Positions 12,248-20,220 of a stretch of 20,887 nucleotides of DNA are shown piece after piece; position 1 is the first letter of the stretch, and each line of letters begins with the position of its first letter. Under the pieces are notes generated by a model that worked only from the letters and a program-made list of their open reading frames with translations, was not told the DNA's origin and did not search any database. The stretch is taken from positions 1 to 20,887 of the IMG/VR virus record IMGVR_UViG_3300027856_000402; one strand, 5' to 3'. The DNA comes from a virus. Position numbers and translations under genes: made by a program.

Positions 12248-12915
12248 TTGTCCCTCCTGAGTTGCTCTGGGGGACAGCCGACCGCCATGGCCATTTTTCG
12301 GTAGGCGGGTTTTTTTTGCCAGTTCTCCGGGAACCATGCCGGAGCCTGCCAGAAAGAAGGAACATTGTCTACATGCATGTCCTCTTCTCGGTAGTTCCCT
12401 TCCAGGAACTTTTGGACATTCCCCTCGCCTCTAAAGAGCCAGTCGAATCCCCCCCATGAAGTTGCGTTGTAGTAGAACTTCCCGATCTTGTGGGCTTCCT
12501 CGCGGATCTCGTCCAGTACTGCCGGGTTATCTCTTATTCGTTTCTTGACCTTGGCTTTGCGTGTTGGGGAAAAGGCCTTAATCTTTGGCTTGTTCAGGAG
12601 GACTGACACGTCGGCGTTCCACCACTTCCGTACAGAGTCGTAGTCAACCCGAACCCCGTCCTTCTTTGAGGCGAGTTTTTCCAGGTTTGGTGGGTGCTTT
12701 GCGTCAGGGTCTTCGAGGAAGGTGACGCCAGTCGGGTGTTTCAGAAGGCGTTTTTCCGCTTCCTCAAGGCTTGGGCAATGAGACCGGACGAGGTGCCTCA
12801 ACACCTGGCTCATTGAGAGCCCATAGAGCCTCGCTGTCAGGCGAAGGCGCTCCTTGGTTTCATGGTCGAATGTGAACAGAGATGGCACTGCTCGCGCCGG
12901 TAGATTCTCAGCCAA
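12244..12915 (-). CDS. Ribbon-helix-helix protein with replication-protein-like C-terminus
   Basis: Residues 11-47 (PSLFTFDHETKERLRLTARL, then YGLSMSQVLRHLVRSHC) fit a ribbon-helix-helix DNA-binding domain. The C-terminal region from about 110 (IKAFSPTRKAKVKKRIRDNP, then FYYNATSWGGFDWLF and NVQKFLEGNY at 166-175) matches a pattern often seen at the end of phage replication-initiation/replisome-organiser proteins: a W-x-x-FDW block followed by N-x-x-K-x-LEGNY. A role in origin binding or helicase loading is therefore a reasonable inference. The start is TTG 12915, behind AGGAGG and a ten-G tract, an unusual initiation region. It is coupled to the next gene by ATGA. Confidence 0.72.
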   Translation of the reverse strand: MAENLPARAVPSLFTFDHETKERLRLTARLYGLSMSQVLRHLVRSHCPSLEEAEKRLLKHPTGVTFLEDPDAKHPPNLEKLASKKDGVRVDYDSVRKWWNADVSVLLNKPKIKAFSPTRKAKVKKRIRDNPAVLDEIREEAHKIGKFYYNATSWGGFDWLFRGEGNVQKFLEGNYREEDMHVDNVPSFWQAPAWFPENWQKKPAYRKMAMAVGCPPEQLRRDK

Positions 12916-12916
12916 G

Positions 12917-12930
12917 CCCCCCCCCCTCCT
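12917..12930 (-). promoter_or_regulatory. Ribosome-binding site containing a G10 homopolymer before a TTG start
   Basis: On the minus strand AGGA is followed by ten Gs, then C and the TTG start of the replication-like gene. The AGGAGG core is thus embedded in a homopolymer that sets the spacing to the start codon. Tract-length changes would alter translation, and with it possibly gene dose. Confidence 0.6.
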
Positions 12931-12955
12931 GGTGACGTTGCGCCACAGTACAGAG

Positions 12956-12969
12956 GTGAACTATATACT
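12956..12969 (-). promoter_or_regulatory. Candidate promoter/operator AGTATATAGTTCAC
   Basis: Read on the minus strand, AGTATATAGTTCAC lies about 40 bases upstream of the TTG start at 12915 and between two RHH-type genes. It matches 12 of 14 bases of the element in the 6288-6306 inverted repeat and shares TATATAGTT with the palindrome at 4473-4484. An adjacent CATAT-TTTT-ATATG dyad lies just upstream. Sigma-70-like -35 boxes at proper spacing were not convincing, so a phage-specific element or operator is possible. Confidence 0.42.
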
Positions 12970-12990
12970 TAAACCATATTTTTATATGTG

Positions 12991-13209
12991 CTAGATCAAC
13001 TCGTATTCCTCTCCAGACTCCTGATATCGCCGAAAAGACTGCCTGATTAGGAGTTCCACGAGAGTACTCTTCGAGATCCCATGGGATTCAGCGATTTCGA
13101 TTAGATTTTCTTGCGCTGTTGGCGAGAGCATAATGCCTACTTGGCGCTTGTGTTTTGCTACAGGCTTTTTTGCTCGGAGCCGATGAGGGGTCGCTTTCTT
13201 CTTGGCCAC
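12991..13209 (-). CDS. Small ribbon-helix-helix (CopG/Arc-like) regulator
   Basis: The 72-aa product begins with a very basic tail (KKKATPHRLRAKKPVAKHKR). An RHH unit follows at residues 22-61: strand RQVGIMLSP, helix TAQENLIEIAESHG, and helix ISKSTLVELLIRQSFRRY. Family knowledge: such proteins dimerise and insert the paired strands into the DNA major groove as repressors. The start is GTG 13209, with a perfect AAGGAGG five bases upstream. It is the first gene of the minus-strand unit, facing the late unit across 13210-13316, the usual place for a phage switch regulator. Autoregulation through the dyads in that gap is an inference. Confidence 0.75.
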   Translation of the reverse strand: MAKKKATPHRLRAKKPVAKHKRQVGIMLSPTAQENLIEIAESHGISKSTLVELLIRQSFRRYQESGEEYELI

Positions 13210-13316
13210 TTGTCCTCCTTCGTATTCAAGACTCTTTCATACAGCATCCTGGTCAAATAACCAGCCAGTACGGTGAAAGTCTGTATATTAACATTGCTTT
13301 GTGTTATGTAACCTGA
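13210..13316. promoter_or_regulatory. Divergent control region between early (minus) and late (plus) units
   Basis: The 107-bp AT-rich gap separates outward-facing starts at 13209 and 13317. It contains CTGGT-N6-ACCAG at 13249-13264 and, flanking it, ATACAG (13239-13244) and CTGTAT (13281-13286), a nested dyad suited to a dimeric repressor such as the adjacent RHH protein. On the plus strand TGTTATGTAA shortly before 13317 could be an extended -10. On the minus strand TTACAT and ATATAC are weakly spaced promoter-like boxes. Promoter assignments are tentative. Confidence 0.45.
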
Positions 13317-14036
13317 ATGGAAACGGTAAACCCCCCAGGAACGTCTGTAGATAACAATCCTATTAAACTCGCTGCGCTTGTTAAGACCGGCGAGGATGCA
13401 GGCACAGCCGCGATCAGGGAACTCCCAGAAAAGGCGAAGGGGAGACTCTTCGATTATTCCAAGGTTCTCTCCAGGTTGTTTCCTATCTCTTCTGGGCCAG
13501 TCTCAAAGCCTCAGCTTGAGCGAAAACTAGCGATCACCGATGATCTCGAACGATTGCGGCTGCAACTTGAGGACATTGTCGGGGGCCATACAGCCAAAAC
13601 ACTTGGCGTGTACCACACCTGGTGGGCGATGCGCTACACCGAGGTGGTCTTCTTCAATGCTTCCGACTGCGATTGTGAGGTCGGAGATGCTCGCCAAAAA
13701 GCCAATGACTATTTTAAGGGGAAAATACATAATCTAGCGCGGTCGGATGTGAAGGCCCTCGTTCAGGACTTCACGATGAAGATGGTCCGAGATAACGGCC
13801 ACGAGGTTGCTATCGCGCTCTTCAAGAAGGCCAGGGATGGCGATGTGCGTAGCATGGAGCACTTCCTTAGAGTGTTCTACCCAGAACTCTCGAAGCCAGA
13901 TGTCAATATGGTCGGAGTTTCTGTTGGGTTCGATCCAACCAAGCTGCCGACCGCAGAACTAGAAGCCCAGGTGCTCCAGTTGCGGAAAGCCGTTGGGGAG
14001 TTGCCGCTGGAGGCAAAAGAGGACCAAGGTGAGTGA
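13317..14036 (+). CDS. Putative terminase small subunit
   Basis: The assignment rests on position: it is the first gene of the late unit and overlaps the large terminase start by 8 nt, where the small subunit usually lies. The 239-aa product is mainly helical. It has a Cys-containing central region (FFNASDCDCEVGDARQKAND), a segment that could form a DNA-binding/oligomer core (KALVQDFTMKMVRDNGHEVA, then ALFKKARDGDVRSMEHFLRV) and a C-terminal Leu-rich helix (LPTAELEAQVLQLRKAVGEL) that could dock with TerL. GDVRSMEHFL resembles the 'G-x-x-x-A' helix of some small terminases. No Shine-Dalgarno precedes ATG 13317. Alternative: an unrelated late protein. Confidence 0.5.
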   Translation: METVNPPGTSVDNNPIKLAALVKTGEDAGTAAIRELPEKAKGRLFDYSKVLSRLFPISSGPVSKPQLERKLAITDDLERLRLQLEDIVGGHTAKTLGVYHTWWAMRYTEVVFFNASDCDCEVGDARQKANDYFKGKIHNLARSDVKALVQDFTMKMVRDNGHEVAIALFKKARDGDVRSMEHFLRVFYPELSKPDVNMVGVSVGFDPTKLPTAELEAQVLQLRKAVGELPLEAKEDQGE

Positions 14037-15447
14037 TCCCAGGCCTGGCCTAGAAGAAGAATATCGCAGGCTCAAGGACAAGGAGCGGGCCATGGATGAA
14101 TGTCCGTTTCTCTTTTTTGAGCCCTACGGAGACCAAATCGACTTCCTACAGGATCCAGCCAAGATAAGGCTCATTACTGGCGGGAACAGAACCGGGAAGT
14201 CCACCGTTGGTGTGGTGGAAGCGATCAGCCACTGCATGGGGTTCCGCCAAGACGGGACGCGCACAAACCTGCCTACCCCACCTGTCGATATTCTCGCGAT
14301 GGTCAACGACAGACGCAAAAGCGTCGATAAGATCCTGATGAAGAAAATCAAGTCCTACTGCCCAAAGGGCTGGATCACCCATACAAAAAACGGCACTGAT
14401 GGCTACCCAGAAGTCCTGACCTTCTCGACAGGCTCGCGCCTGTTCATCGGCTCTTACAAGCAGGATCCCGGAACTTACGAAGGCCACGACTGGCACGGCG
14501 TCTGGTTCGACGAGCCACCGCCGAGGTCGATGTTTATCAGTGTAAGACGCGGCTGCCTCGATCACGGAGGCAGACTCTGGTTCACCCTGACCCCGTTGGC
14601 TTGCCCCTGGATCTATAATGAGCTCTACGCAAAAACAGACGGCAAGCGGATCTCTTCATTCCACCTCGACTTGCTGGATAACCCGCATATTGCAGAGAAG
14701 GAAAAAGAGGACTTCATTTCGGACCTCCTCCCAGAAGAGATTGAGGCGAGAATCCACGGGAAGTTTAGCCACCTTTCGGGGTCCATCTTTCCGACCTTTT
14801 CAAGGGATGCTCATGTCCTCGATGACTTCACGATCCCCGAAGACTGGCCGCGCTTCATGGTCATGGACCCGCATGATCGCAGACCCTGTTACATCGCATG
14901 GTTTGCGGTGAACCCCAGAGACCAGATCATCTGTTATCGGGAGTGGCCCAGAGAAGAGTTCGCCAAGATCAAAACCGCACACAAGTCTGTCAGGGACTAC
15001 GCCTCGATCATTAGAACCGAAGAGGGGACTGAGGAGGTCTACGAGCGGATCATCGACCCAAACTTCGGCAAAACCCCTTCTGTGTTCACAGGGACGACAC
15101 TGATAGAGGAATACGAAAACTACAACATCGATTTCTATGCGGACATTAACAACGACATCCAACTCGGTCACCAGCGGATACATGAGCGATTAAGAACCGA
15201 TGTCGGGGAGCCAAGGTTTTTGATATTGCGTTCTTGCCAGAACATGGTCTGGGCCTTTGAGAACTACATCTGGTGTATCAAGGATCTTGAGAAAGAGTAC
15301 GGGGCCAGGGAGAAGCCTGACGAGTGCGGCAAGGATATGATCGACGCTGTCAGGTATCTGTTGGACTACGAACCGGCTTACAGCATGGGGCAGCGGTTTG
15401 TTAGAGACGAATCAATAGACGCAGGACTAACTGGATACGGAGTCTGA
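14029..15447 (+). CDS. terL: Large terminase subunit (packaging ATPase-nuclease)
   Basis: The 472-aa product has an N-terminal packaging ATPase with Walker A ITGGNRTGKST (about 49-59) and Walker B GVWFDEPPP (157-165). An RNase H-like nuclease follows with MVMDPHDRR (D280), IIDPNFGK (D343) and DECGKDMIDAVRYLLDY (D436/D439). Family knowledge: TerL pumps DNA into the prohead through the portal and cuts concatemers. The preferred start is GTG 14029 (VSDPRPGLEEEYRRLKDKER), with GAGGA upstream and an 8-nt overlap with the preceding gene. An earlier ATG at 13993 lies deeper in that gene. The length is typical. The portal gene follows after one base. Confidence 0.93.
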   Translation: MSDPRPGLEEEYRRLKDKERAMDECPFLFFEPYGDQIDFLQDPAKIRLITGGNRTGKSTVGVVEAISHCMGFRQDGTRTNLPTPPVDILAMVNDRRKSVDKILMKKIKSYCPKGWITHTKNGTDGYPEVLTFSTGSRLFIGSYKQDPGTYEGHDWHGVWFDEPPPRSMFISVRRGCLDHGGRLWFTLTPLACPWIYNELYAKTDGKRISSFHLDLLDNPHIAEKEKEDFISDLLPEEIEARIHGKFSHLSGSIFPTFSRDAHVLDDFTIPEDWPRFMVMDPHDRRPCYIAWFAVNPRDQIICYREWPREEFAKIKTAHKSVRDYASIIRTEEGTEEVYERIIDPNFGKTPSVFTGTTLIEEYENYNIDFYADINNDIQLGHQRIHERLRTDVGEPRFLILRSCQNMVWAFENYIWCIKDLEKEYGAREKPDECGKDMIDAVRYLLDYEPAYSMGQRFVRDESIDAGLTGYGV

Positions 15448-15448
15448 G

Positions 15449-17620
15449 ATGCCAGAACAACACCCAGAGGCAGTGTCAGCGGTCACCGCTGTGATCTCAG
15501 ACGAAGAGGTCAATAAAATAGTCGGGTCTGTAAGTGAGGCCCTGAGCCACCGAAGCGAATGGGAGTCCAAGTCTGAGGACTACTACAAGAAACGCTACGG
15601 TATCAGGAAGAAAAAGGACTTCCCCTGGCCGGGAAGTTCCAACATCCACCTGCCACTCACAGATAAGGTCATTCGGCACCAGAAGCCAGTCTTTGTGAAC
15701 GCGGTATTCGGGATGAACCCGGTAGTTTCAATAGAAGCGATTGGCGATGCCGACCCGGAACGGTCGCACAGGATCGAGGCCTTCTACGACTGGCTTCTGC
15801 GCTTCCGCATGTCTCGGTGCCGCGAAGCTCAGCTCCATAGTGTCGATTCGTTCCTTACTTACGGCATGTCCATTATCAAATGTCTTTGGGAGCACAAGAC
15901 CGAACGGTCAACCAGAGTGCTAGACCTAACAGGACTCAAAGTTGACCGGGGGGCAGTTACTGACGAGGAGCTCGGTCAGTTCGCAGAACAGTTGGGGATT
16001 GTCGGCGACAGTCCCGACGATGCGGCAGCCTACGAATCAATGGCTCGCCAGTTCCGTGCTGGGAATGAGAAACTGGAAGTTAGTCTCCAGGTGACGAAGT
16101 ACAACGCTCCACGCTGGGTCTTTGTTGACCCCAGGGACATCGTGGTCCCCTGGGACTCCACAGATGACGTGGACGATCTTCCATGGATTGCACATCGTAT
16201 GTTCCTCAAGCCCGACCAGATCGTCGAGCGAGGGATTAACGGTATGTACAACATGGAGGCCGCTCGCAAGGTTGCAGACGGAGAACGTGCAAGCAAAAGA
16301 CTCCGCACGGATTCTGTCCTGGACGCAATCCGAGAGAGGCGCGAGGGTATGCTGCAAAGCGCAGAGGACTCCTCGTTTGTTGAGGTTCTTGAGGTCTACT
16401 TCCACCACGATATCAATGGCGACGGGATTGCCGAAAGGTGCGTCCTGACAATCAGCCCGCAGGGGCGAGAAGTCCTGCGCCTCGTCGAGTTCCCCTACGA
16501 GCATGGGATGTGGCCATTCACTCGATTTGTGCATGAGGCTAATGAGCCGAGATGGTACTCCCCCAGGGGGATCCCAGAAATGCTCAACGACATCCAGACC
16601 GAGATCAACGCCCAGCACAATGCGAAACTTGATCGCATGACAATCCAGAACTCGCTCACCTTCCTGGTGCGTGAAGGGTCGATCAGGAACTCGTCGAACT
16701 TGAGGTTCAGGCCGGGTTCCTACATCCCAGTCAGGCGAATGGACGATATCAAGCCCCTGGCCATGCAGGCACTTGACTACTCTTTCGATAACGAAGAGCG
16801 CACACTCAAGGCATATGCAGAGGAGTATGTAGGAGTTACCGATTTCGGCATCTCGAACGTGAACCAGAAAGTTGAGCGCCGAACGGCAACGGAGGTTTCA
16901 GAGATCTCCAGGATGAGCGATATGGTTGCGAATCTCGACCTTCAGATCTTCCAAGAGTCGATGCGAAGGCTTCACCGACAAACACTGTTCTTGTGGGCGC
17001 AGTACGGCGACCCCTCTGTGATGATCAACGTCGATGGTGGCGCTCAACCGTTGGTATTTAACCGCTGGGATCTCTACAAGGATTTCGATCTGGTTCCAAC
17101 TGGACGACTCGACAACATCAGCAGTCGGTCGCGAGTGGAGAAGGCGTTCGCAGACATGCAAGTGGCGGCAAACCCGGTGTTCAGCCCGTTTGTAAACCAC
17201 TTTGAGATCCTGAGAGACTACTTCGAGAACTCTGATTTCCGCTCCTCTCGAAGGTTGTTGCGGGGGCCGGGACTCTTCGAGGAGGACGCCGCCCAGAAGC
17301 AAGTCTCAGAGATCCAGCTCATGCAGACGATGAAAATGGTCGCGCCTGTGGACCAGGGAGATCCCCACCAGTTGCACATCCCGGTGCTTCAGCAGGCGCT
17401 TGAGGCCAACGCGGACGATCCGGAACTGACGCTCCTTCTCACTGGCCACCTCGCACTACACCTTGCGATGATTGGGGATAGCGTTCTTCTTGAGCAGTTA
17501 CAGCAACAAGGGGCGCAGGTAAAGACTGAGGGCACAAGGACTTACATGATGCTGCCCGAAGCTCCGCCTGCTCAGGGACAGGAGGCAGGAGTTGAACCAG
17601 CAGGGGAACTCATCGCTTGA
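15449..17620 (+). CDS. Portal protein
   Basis: This 723-aa product directly follows terL. The N-terminal part (SEDYYKKRYGIRKKKDFPWP, then GSSNIHLPLTDKVIRHQKP) and the central region (NDIQTEINAQHNAKLDRMTI, then ALDYSFDNEERTLKAYAEEY VGVTDFGIS) fit phage portal proteins of the longer P22-like type. RTATEVSEI at about 476-484 is typical of the helical stalk. It would form the dodecameric ring at one head vertex through which DNA passes. GGAG lies upstream of ATG 15449. The C-terminus is helical and Gln-rich (VLLEQLQQQGAQVKTEG), with a Pro/Ala/Gly-rich tail, and overlaps the next gene. Confidence 0.88.
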   Translation: MPEQHPEAVSAVTAVISDEEVNKIVGSVSEALSHRSEWESKSEDYYKKRYGIRKKKDFPWPGSSNIHLPLTDKVIRHQKPVFVNAVFGMNPVVSIEAIGDADPERSHRIEAFYDWLLRFRMSRCREAQLHSVDSFLTYGMSIIKCLWEHKTERSTRVLDLTGLKVDRGAVTDEELGQFAEQLGIVGDSPDDAAAYESMARQFRAGNEKLEVSLQVTKYNAPRWVFVDPRDIVVPWDSTDDVDDLPWIAHRMFLKPDQIVERGINGMYNMEAARKVADGERASKRLRTDSVLDAIRERREGMLQSAEDSSFVEVLEVYFHHDINGDGIAERCVLTISPQGREVLRLVEFPYEHGMWPFTRFVHEANEPRWYSPRGIPEMLNDIQTEINAQHNAKLDRMTIQNSLTFLVREGSIRNSSNLRFRPGSYIPVRRMDDIKPLAMQALDYSFDNEERTLKAYAEEYVGVTDFGISNVNQKVERRTATEVSEISRMSDMVANLDLQIFQESMRRLHRQTLFLWAQYGDPSVMINVDGGAQPLVFNRWDLYKDFDLVPTGRLDNISSRSRVEKAFADMQVAANPVFSPFVNHFEILRDYFENSDFRSSRRLLRGPGLFEEDAAQKQVSEIQLMQTMKMVAPVDQGDPHQLHIPVLQQALEANADDPELTLLLTGHLALHLAMIGDSVLLEQLQQQGAQVKTEGTRTYMMLPEAPPAQGQEAGVEPAGELIA

Positions 17621-17897
17621 GCTCGCCCACCAGGCCGCTCTGGATGAATTGAAGTCTCAGCCGGACGTTGAGCAGAATCGCCGAATATCGGGAACATGCA
17701 GGGAGATGATCCAGGGGGGCGTTTTCGCAGTCCTTGAGGTCATGGCTGAACGTCAGAAGATCGACCTTTTTTCTAGGATGGTTAATACGCGAGAAGAGGC
17801 TGAGTTGCATGAGGTTCGAGGCGAGGTGAAGGGCGTGGAAGACCTCCTTACTGGCGTCTTCGCGGAAGCAGGTCGTAAGTCTCAAGATTACTCTTGA
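17592..17897 (+). CDS. Hypothetical small protein between portal and scaffold, 101 aa
   Basis: A TTG at 17592 follows GGAGGCAGGAG and gives 101 residues overlapping the portal end by 29 nt. The product is helical and mixed-charge (LELAHQAALDELKSQPDVEQ, then MIQGGVFAVLEVMAERQKID and AELHEVRGEVKGVEDLLTGV). No family was recognised. Many phages place a short helical protein at this point as an assembly factor, but no specific role is supported. Confidence 0.68.
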   Translation: MNQQGNSSLELAHQAALDELKSQPDVEQNRRISGTCREMIQGGVFAVLEVMAERQKIDLFSRMVNTREEAELHEVRGEVKGVEDLLTGVFAEAGRKSQDYS

Positions 17898-17966
17898 CAA
17901 AGAACTAACTAACTGATCGGTTCTACATAGGAACCATAGTGGTTTCTAAGCGTTTAGGAGGAGACA

Positions 17967-18776
17967 ATGGCAGGTGAAAAAGAGGGCCTCCCTGCGGTCC
18001 AACCGGGAGAAATAGCCGGGCTCCAGACACCCGACATCGGTGCCCCGGCACCGAAAGAGGCAAGAACGTCTGAGCAAACTTCGGATACTGCCCCCGCCTC
18101 GGGCTTCGGGTCGCCAAAGGATCATCGTGTTCCTTACGACCGATTCAAGGAAGTCAATTCAAAGAGAAAGGAAGCCGAGGCTAAGGCCGCTGAACTCCAG
18201 CAACAGTTGGAGCTCGTCAGGGCACAGCCCCAGCAACCTGCTGGGGACGTGGCAAATCAGATCGACCGATTAACGGAAGCGGCTCGTGATAGTTACAATG
18301 ACCCAGACAGGTTTGTTGACGCTATGACGAAGATTGCTCAACTGTCGGCACAGGGCACAGCGAACTCGACACTAGAAGGATTGTTGCAGCAGCAGCAGCA
18401 GCAATACCAACAGCAGCAGTTTCAGGGCATCCAGGAACAATCCTGGGGCCAGGCTGTTACTGAGTTCCCTGAACTCAATGACCAGAGCAGTGGACTTTTC
18501 AAAGAGGCCGCATCAGAATACGAGTCAGATCCTGGTTTGCAAGCAAGTCCAACAGGGATGTATCGCGCAGTCCAAGCCGCTGCTCTTCGCAGAATGCAGA
18601 GAGGCGGCCAGGGTTCTCAGAGACCGACTAGGCTGGAAACCGGTGCCCCGGCTCCGCAAGTACCAGCAGACTCGGATATCAAAGAAGACCTTGGGTCACT
18701 TCAGCGCGGTGGTCAACGTAAGGACTTCAGAGACTTCCTGGCGAAGCACCAGCCCTGGACGAAGTCAGGCGGTTGA
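17967..18776 (+). CDS. Head scaffolding protein
   Basis: The 269-aa product lies between portal and capsid genes. It has the low-complexity, helical make-up of scaffolding proteins: a Pro/Ala-rich N-terminus, the commonly seen VPYDRFKEVN box (55-64) leading into a coiled coil (KRKEAEAKAAELQQQLELVR, to about 86), a Gln run (QQQQQQYQQQQ, 141-151) and a basic C-terminus (RGGQRKDFRDFLAKHQPW) suited to capsid binding. Family knowledge: scaffolds template the procapsid and then leave or are degraded. No internal protease domain is visible. AGGAGG lies six bases upstream of ATG 17967. The CAG-rich run at 18387-18417 is a coding microsatellite. Confidence 0.82.
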   Translation: MAGEKEGLPAVQPGEIAGLQTPDIGAPAPKEARTSEQTSDTAPASGFGSPKDHRVPYDRFKEVNSKRKEAEAKAAELQQQLELVRAQPQQPAGDVANQIDRLTEAARDSYNDPDRFVDAMTKIAQLSAQGTANSTLEGLLQQQQQQYQQQQFQGIQEQSWGQAVTEFPELNDQSSGLFKEAASEYESDPGLQASPTGMYRAVQAAALRRMQRGGQGSQRPTRLETGAPAPQVPADSDIKEDLGSLQRGGQRKDFRDFLAKHQPWTKSGG

Positions 18777-18811
18777 AGGCCCTTCTCGCCTAGCCCTCGG
18801 CAGTAAAACAA

Positions 18812-19762
18812 ATGCCTCTAACTACCTACTCGACCGGCTCTGCACTTGCCGCGTCGATTCGCGAAGATTTAACTGACATCATCTCGAACATCGATCCTGC
18901 GGATACCCCGTTTTTTTCGATGATTGAATCTACAGTGGCGCGTTCAACAACGCACGAGTGGTTGCTTGATGACTTGGAGCCTGTCAGTGCTGCGGGGGCA
19001 GCGGAAGGGGCTTCGTTTGCTCATGCGGTGACTCGCAGGCCTGTCAGATCGACCAACACCACCCAGATCTTGCGGAGAGACTTCGAGGTCACTGACACCA
19101 TGCGAGCGGTTGATAACGCTGGTATGACCGATGCCTTTGCCTACCAACTCGACAAGGGGATGCGAGAACTGGCCAGGAATACTGAATCAGCACTCCTGGC
19201 GGCAACGGCGGCGGCAGGGAGCGCGTCCACTGCGCGAACAATGAATGGGCTGTCTAAGTGGATGCCACTCTTCGCTACCACCGCTGTCCTTGGAGACCCG
19301 CTTGATATCTTAACTAGCGCAGCCCAGAACCACAGTGTAGCTGCCGTGGCAACTGAAATTAACGAAACTGTACTCAACACCCTGCTTGAGAATATGTGGG
19401 ACCAGGGAGCGAAAACAGACACCATTCTTGTCAATGCGGCGGGCAAGGTTGACATCACTGGGTTTACTGCTGGATCCACCATCCAGAGGAACATTGACGG
19501 GTCCGCTGGCGATACGATCCGGAATTCGATCATGTACTACCAGTCGGACTTCGGGAATCTCTCGATCCACCTTTCGCGGCACAATGTGTCGGGCGAGTGC
19601 TACGCCTTCCAGCGTGATCTTTTTGCGAAGGCATTCCTTCAGCCTACCCGTGCGGAAGAATATGCTCGGACAACTGACGCCCAGCCAGGGTCTGTCTACC
19701 ACGAAGTGACACTTGAGGTACGCAACCCTTACGGGCTTGGTCGCATTACAGGCGTAAGTTAA
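18812..19762 (+). CDS. Major capsid protein (SU10-like, HK97 fold)
   Basis: The 316-aa product matches the SU10-type major capsid family. The N-terminal block REDLTDIISNIDPADTPFFS (17-36) continues to THEWLLDDLEP (47-57), followed by FEVTDTMRAVDNAG and a helical segment MRELARNTESALLAA. The C-terminal part contains the beta-rich PGSVYHEVTLEVRNPYGLGR. It would assemble the icosahedral shell on the scaffold. Gene order scaffold-capsid is standard. No strong Shine-Dalgarno was found before ATG 18812, unusual for a highly expressed gene; the leader is CGGCAGTAAAACAA. The stop overlaps the next ATG (TAATG). Confidence 0.9.
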   Translation: MPLTTYSTGSALAASIREDLTDIISNIDPADTPFFSMIESTVARSTTHEWLLDDLEPVSAAGAAEGASFAHAVTRRPVRSTNTTQILRRDFEVTDTMRAVDNAGMTDAFAYQLDKGMRELARNTESALLAATAAAGSASTARTMNGLSKWMPLFATTAVLGDPLDILTSAAQNHSVAAVATEINETVLNTLLENMWDQGAKTDTILVNAAGKVDITGFTAGSTIQRNIDGSAGDTIRNSIMYYQSDFGNLSIHLSRHNVSGECYAFQRDLFAKAFLQPTRAEEYARTTDAQPGSVYHEVTLEVRNPYGLGRITGVS

Positions 19763-20109
19763 TGAGTGATCGCACCTCCTTCGTTGCTGGGGGGGCTGCT
19801 TCGGCAGCCTCCCCGACCTTTAACCTTGCTGGTGCCGAAGAGCGGCTGCTCGACAAGGTCATGGAACTGTGGCGTCGAAAGTACCCACAGGAGGTCAAGA
19901 ACTTCATGCGGGACGTTCGCTTGCTAAGAGAGACCAAACACAAGAGCAACGGGATGTCGCTTGGCGGGACGCACATGCTCAAGGCAGCGATTCCGATTCG
20001 TCCGTGGCATCTCATCAATAAGTTGTGCCCAGGCTTCTGGGAGCGCGAAGGGGGCGTTGATCGCTTCCTCAATATGTTTTCAAGACTCAAGTTGCGCGAC
20101 CCGAAGTAA
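19762..20109 (+). CDS. Hypothetical head-module protein, 115 aa
   Basis: ATG 19762 overlaps the capsid stop (TAATG), so translation is coupled and stoichiometry may follow the capsid. The N-terminus is Ala/Ser-rich and flexible (FVAGGAASAASPTFNLAGAE). The rest is basic and helical (RLLDKVMELWRRKYPQEVKN, FMRDVRLLRETKHKSN, then WHLINKLCPGFWEREGG and RFLNMFSRLKLRDPK). No family was recognised. Position suggests a head completion or minor head protein. Confidence 0.75.
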   Translation: MSDRTSFVAGGAASAASPTFNLAGAEERLLDKVMELWRRKYPQEVKNFMRDVRLLRETKHKSNGMSLGGTHMLKAAIPIRPWHLINKLCPGFWEREGGVDRFLNMFSRLKLRDPK

Positions 20110-20117
20110 GAGAGGCA

Positions 20118-20210
20118 ATGATGTTGCGAGATTACCTAAAAGATGCACGCAAACAATTTTCTCGTAGACAGCGACGCCCTCCTGGGCAGCGCAGAGTAGA
20201 TCTACCGTAG
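20118..20210 (+). CDS. Possible very small basic protein, 30 aa
   Basis: ATG ATG at 20118-20123, preceded by AGAGG, opens 30 codons to TAG at 20208. The product (MMLRDYLKDARKQFSRRQRR, then PPGQRRVDLP) is highly basic. It fills the space between the 115-aa gene and another tiny basic gene, with no competing frame. The second ATG has better spacing. Too short to test by composition. It could be DNA-associated or a chance frame. Confidence 0.38.
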   Translation: MMLRDYLKDARKQFSRRQRRPPGQRRVDLP

Positions 20211-20220
20211 AGGGGGGACT

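Noticed and set aside
13993-14028. Upstream ATG for the large terminase
   Set aside because: It extends 12 codons into the preceding gene without a ribosome-binding site. The GTG at 14029 has GAGGA and family-like spacing.
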